From: CAYMDD01 sp964409675
GTDB taxonomy: Bacteria; Pseudomonadota; Alphaproteobacteria; Rickettsiales; SXRF01
Length of the DNA: 41,952 nt
NCBI GenBank assembly: GCA_964409675.1
Contig: CAYPEF010000005.1
Span: 1 to 41,952, forward strand
Direction of reading: 5' to 3'
The notes beneath the pieces are model-generated. The model did no database searches, was not told the origin of the DNA, and saw only the letters and a program-made list of their open reading frames with translations. Shown here in pieces: positions 15,243 to 22,458 of the stretch. Numbering within the stretch: the first letter of the stretch is position 1; every line of letters starts with the position of its first letter. The position numbers and the translations under genes are program-made.

Positions 15243-18200
15243 TGTTAAACCAGCTCATTCATTCCTCTGTACGCGGCCGGGTGGTGGTATTGGCGCTTTG
15301 CGCGCTGATGATGATTTACGGCTTCATCGCCGTGAAAAACGCGCCGCTCGATGTGTTTCCTGAATTCGCGCCGATCAAGGTGGAAATTCAAACCGAAGCG
15401 CCCGGCCTTTCCACCGAGGAAGTGGAGAGCTTGGTGACCATTCCGTTGGAAAACGCGCTTAACGGCACGCAGGGCTTAGATATACTGCGCTCCAAATCGG
15501 TGCTGGGCTTATCCTCGATTGTCATGCTGTTCAAGGAAGGCACGGATTTAGAGCGTGCACGGCAGCATGTACAGGAGCGCGTGGCGCTGGAAGCCACACG
15601 TTTGCCAGCCGTTGCCCGCCCGCCGGTGATCCTGCAGCCGCTTTCCTCGCTCTCGCGCGTGCTAAAAATTAATCTTTCCTCCGAAACCTTGAGCCAGATG
15701 GATTTAACCGAAATCACGCTGTGGACGATTCGCCCGAAGCTGATGGGCGTGCCCGGTGTGGCCAACGTGGCGATATGGGGGCAGAAAAATAAGCAATTCC
15801 AGGTGCAGGTTGATCCCAACCGGCTGCGCGCGCATGGCGTAACGCTCGACCAGGTGATTCGCGCGGCGGGCGATGCCACGGTGCTGGAATCGGGCGGCTT
15901 TGTGGATACGCCGAATCAGCGCATCGCCGTGCGCCACCGCGAGGCGGTGTATGATATTCAGGATTTAGAGCGCACGGTGGTGGATTTTCGCGGCGGCGCG
16001 CCCATCCGTATCCGCGATGTGGCGCAGGTGGTGATCGGCTCTCCGCCGCCGATTGGTGATGCCATCGTGAACGATAAGCTGGGGTTGATGCTCATTGTCG
16101 AAAAAACGCCGGAAGGCAACACGCTGGAAGTCACGCGCAAATTGGAAGAAGCGCTGGAGCAGCTGAAGCCCGCCATGCCCGGCGTGGTGGTGGATACTCA
16201 TCTTTTCCGCCCGGCCACCTTTATCGAAGTGGCGATTGGCAATTTAACTAAGGCGCTGCTGATCGGCTGCGCGCTGGTGGTGGTGATTTTGCTGGTATTC
16301 CTGCGCGACCGGCGCACGGCGTTTATCAGTCTAACCGCCATCCCGCTTTCACTGATCGCCGCGGTGGCGGTGCTAACTGCTTTTGGCGTGACGCTTAATA
16401 CCATGGTGATTGCCGGGCTGGTGATCGCGCTGGGTGAAGTGGTGGATGATGCGATTATCGACGTGGAAAATATCGTGCGCCGCCTGAAGCTCAACCGCGA
16501 GGCCGGTTACCCGAAATCCGCTTTCCGCGTGGTGGTGGATGCCTCGATGGAAGTGCGCAGCGCGGTGGTGTACGCCACCATGATCGTAATGATTATTTTC
16601 CTGCCGGTGTTTTTCATGCACGGCATAGCAGGCTCGTTTTTCCGGCCGCTGGCGATGGCTTACATCTTGGCGATTCTAGCCTCGCTGCTGGTGGCGCTGA
16701 CCGTCACGCCCGCGCTGTGCTACATGTTGCTCACCGGCGAGCGCAAGGAAACGCCGGAGCCAAAGCTGGTGCATCGCCTGCATGAGAAATATGCGCGATT
16801 GCTGCCGGGCATGCTGGATAAGCCGAAAAAGGCCTTAACCATCATCTTCACCGCCCTGGGCCTTAGCATCGGCGCGATGTGCTTCTATGGCCAGGAATTC
16901 CTGCCGGAGTTTCAGGAAACCGATTTTCTGATGCACTTTCTTGGCAAACCCGGCACATCGGTGGAGGAAATGAATCGGCTATCCATCCTTGCCGCCAAGG
17001 AGTTGCTGGCCATTCCCGGCGTGCGCAATCACGGCGCCCACGTTGGCCGCGCGGAAGTGGCGGATGAAGTGTATGGGCCGGAATTCACCGAGCTGTGGGT
17101 AAGCATCGATCCGGATGTGCCGTATCACGCCACGCGCGATAAAATCCAAGCAGTGATGGATGGCTACGCCGGGCTTTATACCGATGTGCAAACCTACCTG
17201 AAGGAGCGCAGCAAGGAGGTGCTTTCAGGCGCTGGCGCCAGCATCGTAGTGCGGCTATACGGCAACGATCTCGGCAAGCTCCGCGCCAAGGCCGATGAGG
17301 TAAAACATCTCATGACAGAGGTGAAAGGCGCGGTGGATTTGAAAATTGAGCCGCTGGTGCTATTGCCGCAAGTGGAAATCGTCATGCGGCCGGAAGCCGC
17401 CGAGCGCTATGGCTTAACCGCTGGCCAGATCCGCCACGCCACTACCACCGTGCTGCGCGGCAGTAAGGTGGGCGAGGTTTTCGAAGGGCAGAAGCGCTAT
17501 GATGTGGTGGTATGGGGCACGCCGGATACGCGCGCCGATGTCGCCGCCATCCGCGATTTGCCGATCGACACACCCACCGGCGTGCAGGTGCGCCTGAAAG
17601 ATGTGGCCGATGTCATGCTGGTGCCGATGCCCAATTCCATCAAGCGCGAAGGCGCAAGCCGCCGTCTGGATATCACCGCCAATGCGCGCGGCCGCGATGT
17701 CGGCTCGGTGGCATCGGAAATCGAAAAAAAAGTGCGCGAGCTGAAATTCGAAGAAGGCTATTACCCGGTATTCCTCGGTGAATATAAGGCGCAAGCGGAA
17801 GCCAGCCGCCGCCTGATGGCGCTTACCGCGCTGGCGCTGGTCGGCATCCTGCTCGTGATATATTCCGATTTCAAATCCTGGCGCTTAACCTTCATTACGT
17901 TCTTCACGCTGCCCTTCGCGCTGGTGGGCAGTGCCATTGCCGTGTTCTTTGCGGGCGGCGTGCTTTCGCTCGGCTCGATGGTGGGTTTTGTGACGGTGAT
18001 CGGCATCGCCGCGCGCAACGGCATCATGATGGTAAGCCACTGGCGGCATCTGGAAGATATCGAAGGTCAACCCTTCAGCATAGAGCTGGTGAAGCGCGGT
18101 GCGGAAGAGCGGCTGGTGCCCATTCTCATGACCGCGCTTGCTACCGGCCTCGCGCTGCTGCCGCTGGTTATCAGCGGCGCCAAGCCCGGCCATGAAGTGG

Positions 18201-18334
18201 AATATCCGCTGGCGGTGGCAATCCTGGGCGGGCTGACCACTTCCACCATTCTTAACTTATTTTTCCTGCCAGCGTTGTATTTGCATTACGGGCGGCGCAG
18301 CGATGCGGAAAAGCAAGGCGAAGATCTGCGCTAA
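15242..18334 (+). CDS. Heavy-metal-efflux (HME) type RND transporter, CusA/CzcA family
   Basis: 1030 residues, the usual length. First membrane span about 12-30, then the porter domain, spans 2-6 (about 335-500), a second porter domain and spans 8-12 (about 855-1015). The span-4 proton-relay region reads GEVVDDAIIDVENIVRRL, with the acidic residues expected of the HME family. Internal repeats and motifs such as APLDVFPEFAPIKVEIQTEAPGLS support the HME assignment. Substrate (Cu/Ag, Zn/Co/Cd or something else) cannot be read from the sequence. The stop codon lies inside the next promoter (copy C). Confidence 0.9.
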   Translation: MLNQLIHSSVRGRVVVLALCALMMIYGFIAVKNAPLDVFPEFAPIKVEIQTEAPGLSTEEVESLVTIPLENALNGTQGLDILRSKSVLGLSSIVMLFKEGTDLERARQHVQERVALEATRLPAVARPPVILQPLSSLSRVLKINLSSETLSQMDLTEITLWTIRPKLMGVPGVANVAIWGQKNKQFQVQVDPNRLRAHGVTLDQVIRAAGDATVLESGGFVDTPNQRIAVRHREAVYDIQDLERTVVDFRGGAPIRIRDVAQVVIGSPPPIGDAIVNDKLGLMLIVEKTPEGNTLEVTRKLEEALEQLKPAMPGVVVDTHLFRPATFIEVAIGNLTKALLIGCALVVVILLVFLRDRRTAFISLTAIPLSLIAAVAVLTAFGVTLNTMVIAGLVIALGEVVDDAIIDVENIVRRLKLNREAGYPKSAFRVVVDASMEVRSAVVYATMIVMIIFLPVFFMHGIAGSFFRPLAMAYILAILASLLVALTVTPALCYMLLTGERKETPEPKLVHRLHEKYARLLPGMLDKPKKALTIIFTALGLSIGAMCFYGQEFLPEFQETDFLMHFLGKPGTSVEEMNRLSILAAKELLAIPGVRNHGAHVGRAEVADEVYGPEFTELWVSIDPDVPYHATRDKIQAVMDGYAGLYTDVQTYLKERSKEVLSGAGASIVVRLYGNDLGKLRAKADEVKHLMTEVKGAVDLKIEPLVLLPQVEIVMRPEAAERYGLTAGQIRHATTTVLRGSKVGEVFEGQKRYDVVVWGTPDTRADVAAIRDLPIDTPTGVQVRLKDVADVMLVPMPNSIKREGASRRLDITANARGRDVGSVASEIEKKVRELKFEEGYYPVFLGEYKAQAEASRRLMALTALALVGILLVIYSDFKSWRLTFITFFTLPFALVGSAIAVFFAGGVLSLGSMVGFVTVIGIAARNGIMMVSHWRHLEDIEGQPFSIELVKRGAEERLVPILMTALATGLALLPLVISGAKPGHEVEYPLAVAILGGLTTSTILNLFFLPALYLHYGRRSDAEKQGEDLR

Positions 18335-18360
18335 GTCTGGCCTAAGTTTCTTTCGCTAGG
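18331..18360 (+). promoter_or_regulatory. Activator-type promoter of the PepSY gene (copy C)
   Basis: CTAAG (18331-18335), 6 nt, CTAAG (18342-18346) continuing TTTC, 8 nt, then GCTAGG (18355-18360) as -10. The first half-site overlaps the pump gene's stop codon (18332-18334). Confidence 0.72.
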
Positions 18361-18409
18361 GTAGCCTCCCTTTTTGTATGTCCATTTTAACCCTAGCATT
18401 GGAGGCATT

Positions 18410-18718
18410 ATGTTTACCCGCAAAACCGCACTCGCACTCAGCATCGTCGCTGGCATGACGCTCGGCGCGCAATCCGCCATGGCGTTGGAAAACCCGCTGG
18501 ATAAAGACGATTTCACCAAGGAGCAGCTGGCCACGGTGAAAGTCAGCATGGAAGAAGCCATCGCCAAAGCGAAAAAAGCGCAGCCCGGCACGCCCATCAA
18601 AGTGAAGATGGAGCATGAGGACAAAACCATTAAATACGAAGTCGAAATCCTCAATGGCGATGAAGAAAAAGAAGTAACCGTCAACGCTGTCACCGGCGCG
18701 GTTGAAGTCGAAAAATAA
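18410..18718 (+). CDS. Small secreted PepSY-domain protein
   Basis: 102 residues from ATG 18410, which has GGAGG 5 nt upstream; an in-frame start at 18374 is rejected because it lacks a ribosome site. Signal peptide with likely cleavage after AMA (about residue 25). The mature part is a PepSY domain: EEAIAKAKKAQPGTPIKVKMEHEDKTIKYEVEILNGDEEKEVTVNAVTGAVEVE. Single PepSY proteins are often targets of two-component systems and can modulate the sensor or a protease in the periplasm. It has its own regulon promoter and its own terminator, so it is monocistronic. Confidence 0.85.
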   Translation: MFTRKTALALSIVAGMTLGAQSAMALENPLDKDDFTKEQLATVKVSMEEAIAKAKKAQPGTPIKVKMEHEDKTIKYEVEILNGDEEKEVTVNAVTGAVEVEK

Positions 18719-18743
18719 TCGGCTTCTTACGTGATGCAAAACA

Positions 18744-18771
18744 CCCCGCGCTCTCCCTCGCGGGGTTTTTT
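18744..18771 (+). terminator. Rho-independent terminator of the PepSY gene
   Basis: Perfect 7-bp GC stem CCCCGCG / CGCGGGG with an 8-nt loop, followed by six T residues (18766-18771). It lies 25 bp after the PepSY stop and 10 bp before the next promoter. Confidence 0.92.
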
Positions 18772-18781
18772 GTTTATGCCG

Positions 18782-18811
18782 CTAAGTTTGCTCTAAGTTT
18801 CCGCTTGTAGA
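18782..18811 (+). promoter_or_regulatory. Activator-type promoter of the secreted-protein/PAP2/EamA operon (copy D)
   Basis: CTAAG (18782-18786), 6 nt, CTAAG (18793-18797) continuing TTTC, 8 nt, then TGTAGA (18806-18811) as -10. Same spacing as the other copies. The ATG follows at 18837 behind AGGAGG. Confidence 0.75.
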
Positions 18812-18836
18812 AGCGTCATGCAAACAGGAGGCATGT

Positions 18837-19145
18837 ATGCGACACACCTTTTCCATTTTCCTCGCGGCGCTGGCGCTGCAGATCACCCCGCTGGCGGCAC
18901 AGGCGGCGGAAACCGAACAAAGCGGCTTAAAGGGCTGGCTGGCTGAAATCGTTACGGAAGTGCCCAACCCGAAAAGCACGCCCTGCAACGGCGTGGTGGA
19001 TTGCCGGAAAAAAGGCAATGAGCTGGAAACAGTCTATCAGTTGAAGCAACACGCGAGCTTCGAACCACGCGATTATCCGGCGAATTGCTATGTGCCGGGT
19101 GACAATGGCAAATATGTGTTTTCCCCGGCCGCTTGCCAAAAATAA
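18837..19145 (+). CDS. Small secreted four-cysteine protein, unknown
   Basis: 102 residues from ATG 18837 (AGGAGG 5-6 nt upstream). Signal peptide with likely cleavage after AQA (about residue 23). The mature 79 residues carry four cysteines (C50, C56, C84, C100) that could form two disulfides in the periplasm, and no membrane span. I recognise no family. It starts an operon from a regulon promoter, 9 bp ahead of the PAP2 gene, so it is probably an envelope-stress factor. Confidence 0.7.
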   Translation: MRHTFSIFLAALALQITPLAAQAAETEQSGLKGWLAEIVTEVPNPKSTPCNGVVDCRKKGNELETVYQLKQHASFEPRDYPANCYVPGDNGKYVFSPAACQK

Positions 19146-19154
19146 TCCGTTCGT

Positions 19155-19825
19155 ATGGCAATCAGCGCGCGCTTCGGCACACCCCGTTTCATACTGATCG
19201 CCAGCGTTTTTGTTGCCTGTTTTTTCGGCTGGGCATTTATCGAGATTGCCGAGGAAGTGTGGATCGAAAAGGAAATATTTCCTTTCGATAATGATGTCAG
19301 CGCATGGCTGAAAGATAGTCAATCGCCCTTTCTACGCGCGCTTTGCGAAGCGGTGACAATGCTGGGGAGCACAAGCTGGCTGGTGATCGTGGCCCTGGCC
19401 GCGTGCGGGTTTCTGCTTTACCGCCATCGCCGCCTGCAGGCCGGGATACTGCTAGGCGGCTTTATCGCCACTACTGCCACCACGCATTTGATTAAGCATT
19501 TAAGCGCCCGCGCGCGCCCGGAAACATTGCATGAAGTGACAATGGCGTTTCCCAGCGGCCACGCCGCTATTTCGCTGTTTGTATATGGCTTCCTGGGCTA
19601 TCTGCTTTCCCGGCGGATGCAGCGCCAAGTGCATGCGCTGTGGGTGATGTTCGGCAGCTTGGCCTTGGCAGGAGTGATCGGATTCAGTCGCCTATACCTG
19701 AATGTGCATGGCTTTCGGATGTGCTGGGCGGGTTTACGCTCGCGGCGGCATATCTCTGCCTGTGTGTCGGTTACCTTGAAACGCACCGGCTCCGAGGTAT
19801 AAAGAATAATCATGAGCCAGCTTAG
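19155..19825 (+). pseudogene. PAP2-family phosphatase broken by a one-base frameshift
   Basis: The first ~185 codons encode a PAP2 phosphatase with five or six spans and motifs KX6RP (K114...R121-P122), PSGH (133-136) and SR-X5-H (S178, R179, H185). After H185 the frame changes: the continuation WLSDVLGGFTLAAAYL, with the Asp completing H-X3-D, is in the frame starting at 19709 and ends at TAG 19823-19825. Adding one T after 19709 restores a full protein of about 223 residues. As written, the first frame runs on to 19802 with an unrelated tail. It could be a recent mutation or a sequencing error. Lipid phosphatase activity is expected if restored. Confidence 0.85.
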
Positions 19826-20240
19826 CCCTTGGATTTTGTTTGCCCTCGGCTCCGCGTTTTTCGCGGCGCTTACCGCCATATTCAGCAAGATCGGCGTGGC
19901 CGATATCAACTCCAACCTGGCCACCTTCATCCGCACGGTGGTGATTCTCGTGCTGATCGCTGGCATCGTAACCCTCCGTGGCGAATGGGAATCCCCTGCC
20001 AAAATGCCGCGCCTCAGCATCGCCATGCTGGTGGCTTCCGGCATCGCCACCGGGCTTTCCTGGCTTTGCTATTACCGCGCGCTACAGCTGGGCGCTGCCT
20101 CGCGGGTGGCGCCGATCGACAAGCTCAGCATCGTGCTGGTGATCATACTTTCCGTTTTATTCCTGGGGGAAAGCCTGAGCTGGAAGGTCGCGGTGGGTGG
20201 CATTCTGATGACCGCAGGTGCCATTCTGATCGCGCTATAG
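19812..20240 (+). CDS. Single-domain EamA-family (DMT) membrane transporter
   Basis: 142 residues with five hydrophobic segments, forming one EamA domain rather than the usual two; such half-size members act as dimers. Marks: FFAALTAIFSKIGVADINS near the N terminus, GLSWLCYYRALQLGAASRVAPIDKLSIVLV in the middle and LGESLSWKVAVGGILMTAGAILI at the end. Drug/metabolite transporters export small solutes, and some flip lipid-linked sugars or undecaprenyl-phosphate-aminoarabinose. The start overlaps the restored PAP2 reading frame (19812 against 19825), which supports that frame as the ancestral one. Confidence 0.82.
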   Translation: MSQLSPWILFALGSAFFAALTAIFSKIGVADINSNLATFIRTVVILVLIAGIVTLRGEWESPAKMPRLSIAMLVASGIATGLSWLCYYRALQLGAASRVAPIDKLSIVLVIILSVLFLGESLSWKVAVGGILMTAGAILIAL

Positions 20241-20312
20241 GTTTATAAGATAACCCCTTATACCACTTAGTTTTTGACTCTTTCGGGCATTCCACGGTAA
20301 AGTGGTCACCGA

Positions 20313-20480
20313 GGGGCTAGTAATCCCGACTATTGCGATAATTTTAAGTAGGCTCGTATCAAAAAGCCCTGCTTCCGCGCGTATGCGTCGGGAGTAGGCT
20401 GAATACAACACCCGAAAGGGGAATAAGCCTGCGCCCATAGTCGGCGATTACTAACTCCCGGCACCAGCCGATCGCTGGTG
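20313..20480 (+). ncRNA. Putative structured RNA, copy 1
   Basis: A fold can be drawn by eye. Outer helix P1: 20313-20316/20455-20458, TAGTAATC (20318-20325) with GATTACTA (20446-20453), and CCGACTAT (20326-20333) with ATAGTCGG (20437-20444). Inside lie GTAGGCT/AGCCTGC, a hairpin CTGCTTCC/GGGAGTAG capped by CGC-GTAT-GCG, and CCC-GAAA-GGG with a GNRA loop (20411-20420). A CACCAGC/GCTGGTG hairpin follows (20462-20480). The 92-nt core (20345-20436) is nearly identical to copy 2. No known RNA class is recognised. The strand is taken from the GNRA loop and from the downstream gene, and could be wrong. Confidence 0.6.
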
Positions 20481-20653
20481 TTTAGCAATCAAAAAGATGG
20501 TTCCGTTTGGCTTCGGCCTTACGGATTCATTTTCGGGAGCGGGCATGCCTAAACGACAGCAGCATAACAGCTTTTCTTCAGCGATTGTCCTTGACGGTAT
20601 GCGGCCCGATTGCTTTGACTTCGAGGGCATCGCCCTTTATGTTAACCCGCTGA

Positions 20654-20826
20654 GGGGGCTGAAAATCCCCGGTATTTGCGATAACTTTCTAAGTAGGCTC
20701 GTATCCCAAGCCCTGCTTCCGCGCGTATGCGTCGGGAGTAGGCTGAATATAACACCCGCAAGGGGAATAAAGCCTGCGCCCATTACCGGCGATTTTCAAC
20801 TCCCGGCACCAGCGCGACTGGTGCGA
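20654..20826 (+). ncRNA. Putative structured RNA, copy 2
   Basis: Same architecture as copy 1. P1 pairs TGAAAATC (20660-20667) with GATTTTCA (20791-20798), CCGGTA (20669-20674) with TACCGG (20784-20789), and GGGGG with CTCCC; the bases differ from copy 1 but pairing is kept. The core (20690-20781) has the same hairpins, with GCAA replacing GAAA in the GNRA loop (20758-20761). The 3' hairpin is CACCAG/CTGGTG. It lies 70 bp upstream of the HTH regulator and may be part of its leader. A 138-codon frame (20497-20913) crosses it but is not conserved in copy 1. Confidence 0.6.
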
Positions 20827-20896
20827 TCCAGCACAACAGCTCCTGCATTACCGCGAAGTTCCCGCTTCGCGGAAGTGTTGGCGCGCGGAGAAGGAA

Positions 20897-21322
20897 ATGC
20901 AAAAGCTACATAAAGTCGATCGTGAAATCATCCAGCACACGGTTCGGCGAAACATCAAACAGCGGCGGGAAAGATCGCAGCTGACGCTGGAGGATATAAG
21001 CCAACTTATCAAGGTGGATGTTGCTGAGCTGCGGTGCGCCGAAGAAGGCGACGGGCCGGTGGATGCCGGATTGCTCTACTTGCTCAGCGAGCATTATCGC
21101 TGCGATGTGAATGATTTTTACCTGGGCATCTTCGATTACAAAATGTCTTCGCGCTCGGCCGGATCGGAAAACGCCCACAGCCTGCTAGAGAAAACGCTGC
21201 TGGCGGATTTCCAGGGTATCGAAAACGACGAGCTGCGCTTCGCCATCTTCAACATGATCAACGGCGTGGCGGGATTCAGCAAGTTTCTGGAGATGCAGGG
21301 CTATGCATTTCGGAAAATCTGA
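20897..21322 (+). CDS. Small helix-turn-helix (XRE-like) DNA-binding protein
   Basis: 141 residues from ATG 20897 with GGAGAAGGA just upstream. Residues 12-70 fit a lambda-repressor/XRE fold: VRRNIKQRRERSQLTLEDISQLIKVDVAELRCAEEGDGPVDAGLLYLLSEHYRCDVNDF. The C-terminal half is helical (LLEKTLLADFQGIENDELRFAIFNMINGVAGF) and may oligomerise or bind a partner. It overlaps the next gene by 20 nt and follows the paired RNA, which suggests a small mobile-element regulatory module. Confidence 0.75.
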   Translation: MQKLHKVDREIIQHTVRRNIKQRRERSQLTLEDISQLIKVDVAELRCAEEGDGPVDAGLLYLLSEHYRCDVNDFYLGIFDYKMSSRSAGSENAHSLLEKTLLADFQGIENDELRFAIFNMINGVAGFSKFLEMQGYAFRKI

Positions 21323-21683
21323 TCGCTGGCAACGCTTGCGCCATATCCTAGGCCTTCCCGAAGAGTGGCTGCCGCCAAAAATGCACGACATCACGCTTGA
21401 TGTGCCGCCCAGCCTGCTTACCGATGAGACACGGCTGCTGCTGGGCACTTATCACGATATCAAAAGCGAAAAGGTACGCTCGCTGATTTTGCGCATCGCT
21501 CGCAGCATTTGCCTCACCGATGACAACGAGCCGTATCCCAGCAAGAACCAGCAATACCGCTGGCTGGCCGAGGCCTATTTCCGCATGCCATCCGATATGA
21601 GGGAGAATTTCCTGGTGATCGTAGAGGGGCTTTACAAAGCGAATTACGGCCGGTGCGCCGGAGGCGGTTACGATGGGCCATAA
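21303..21683 (+). CDS. Hypothetical protein in the HTH cluster
   Basis: 126 residues, soluble, mostly helical, no signal peptide. Its start (ATG 21303) lies inside the end of the HTH gene and its stop lies 11 nt inside the next gene, so it is translationally coupled on both sides. The protein contains WLPPKMHDITLDVPPSLL and a long helix around VRSLILRIARSICL; the C terminus is Gly-rich (CAGGGYDGP). I recognise no family. Confidence 0.6.
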   Translation: MHFGKSDRWQRLRHILGLPEEWLPPKMHDITLDVPPSLLTDETRLLLGTYHDIKSEKVRSLILRIARSICLTDDNEPYPSKNQQYRWLAEAYFRMPSDMRENFLVIVEGLYKANYGRCAGGGYDGP

Positions 21684-22104
21684 AATCTACATCGCCTATG
21701 AGGAAGCGAACAATCCGCCAACGCGGTGGGGTGAATTCTTTCAAGGGCTTTTCGCAGGCACCATGGGATTCATGACGACCATCGGCGGGTGGCTGATATC
21801 GCTTTTTTGTTATTTCGGCCTGGAGGCCTCACAGAGCGCCTTTCTGGCTATCGGGCTAAGTGTGGGCGTCGGAGTGGTTTTCGGCGCCTGTATGGCCCGC
21901 GGTTGCGCAACAAAACGGGAGGAAATATGCAAGACGAAGCGTTCATGGAAAAACTTTATACCGCGTGGTGCATGGCGGAGTTTGAAGCGGATTGTATCTA
22001 CGATGAGCTGGAGGAGGATTTCACCCACCCGCGTGTCATCGCCGCATCCGATCATTCGCGTAAGCTCTTGTTCAGGTTCCTTCAGCAGCGCACGGCTTCG
22101 CTAA
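21673..22104 (+). CDS. Small membrane protein with an out-of-frame overlapping tail
   Basis: 143 residues as the frame stands. Residues 1-80 look genuine: a soluble N terminus (HKIYIAYEEANNPPTRWGEFFQGLF) and two membrane segments (TTIGGWLISLFCYFGL and AFLAIGLSVGVGVVFGACMA). Residues from about 85 are Arg/Ser-rich and coincide with the next gene in another frame (178-nt overlap), so they look like read-through into shadow sequence. A lost stop or a small indel near 21905-21925 would explain it. No family recognised. Confidence 0.5.
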   Translation: MGHKIYIAYEEANNPPTRWGEFFQGLFAGTMGFMTTIGGWLISLFCYFGLEASQSAFLAIGLSVGVGVVFGACMARGCATKREEICKTKRSWKNFIPRGAWRSLKRIVSTMSWRRISPTRVSSPHPIIRVSSCSGSFSSARLR

Positions 22105-22238
22105 GGCATATTTTCCTAAAGCTGCAGGTGGCCTGCGATACGGAAGATTTCATGGCCGATGTGCGAAACCCGGCCTGCCAAGATATCACACCCCATGCGG
22201 TGGTCGGGGCGCTGCAGGATTTAGGAGCTATAGCGTAG
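21927..22238 (+). CDS. Small acidic hypothetical protein next to the tRNA
   Basis: 103 residues from ATG 21927 with GGAGGAAAT directly upstream. An upstream in-frame start at 21789 is disfavoured because that stretch overlaps the membrane protein's real part. The protein is acidic and helical, with repeated short hydrophobic patches (EKLYTAWCMAEFEADCIYDELEED) and no signal peptide. It ends 3 bp before the tRNA 3' end at 22242. Function unknown. Confidence 0.55.
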   Translation: MQDEAFMEKLYTAWCMAEFEADCIYDELEEDFTHPRVIAASDHSRKLLFRFLQQRTASLRHIFLKLQVACDTEDFMADVRNPACQDITPHAVVGALQDLGAIA

Positions 22239-22241
22239 GAA

Positions 22242-22317
22242 TGGTGCTGCTTACGTGATTCGAACACGTGACCCCCGCATTACGAATGCGGTGCTCTACC
22301 AGCTGAGCTAAAGCAGC
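22242..22317 (-). tRNA. tRNA-Thr (anticodon CGT)
   Basis: Complete cloverleaf on the minus strand. Acceptor GCTGCTT (from 22317) pairs with AAGCAGC, discriminator A and encoded CCA (22244-22242). D-arm TTAGCTCAGCTGGTAGAGC. Anticodon arm CCGCA-TTCGTAA-TGCGG with CGT at 34-36, reading ACG. T-arm CACGTG-TTCGAAT-CACGT. The 3' end points toward the accessory region, the usual orientation of an integration site. Confidence 0.95.
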
Positions 22318-22458
22318 GTAACCATGGGATTTACAAACTATACCAAGTGTTTGCAAACCTTTTGCTGACATGGCGCTGACACGGAAGGAAAATCAACGCC
22401 ATCTATATTTCTAACCTTTTGACCCTCCAACACTTCACGCCACCGTAGCCCCACCGCT

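Noticed and set aside
16198..16621. Reverse-strand frames within the RND pump gene
   Set aside because: These are Ser/Thr- or His-rich shadows of the conserved transporter sequence, with no independent support.
20497..20913. 138-codon frame across RNA copy 2 (…ALLPRVCVGSRLNITPARG…)
   Set aside because: The frame is interrupted in RNA copy 1 by a one-base length change and a stop, while base pairing is preserved. It also overlaps the HTH gene's start. It resembles in layout the short Arg/Pro-rich ORFs of P4-like satellites, but I cannot support it as a protein.
22088..22120. Sixth CTAAG-type repeat inside the small acidic gene
   Set aside because: The two half-site-like words are 10 nt apart, not 6, the second is CTAAA, and no promoter-like -10 follows at the right distance.
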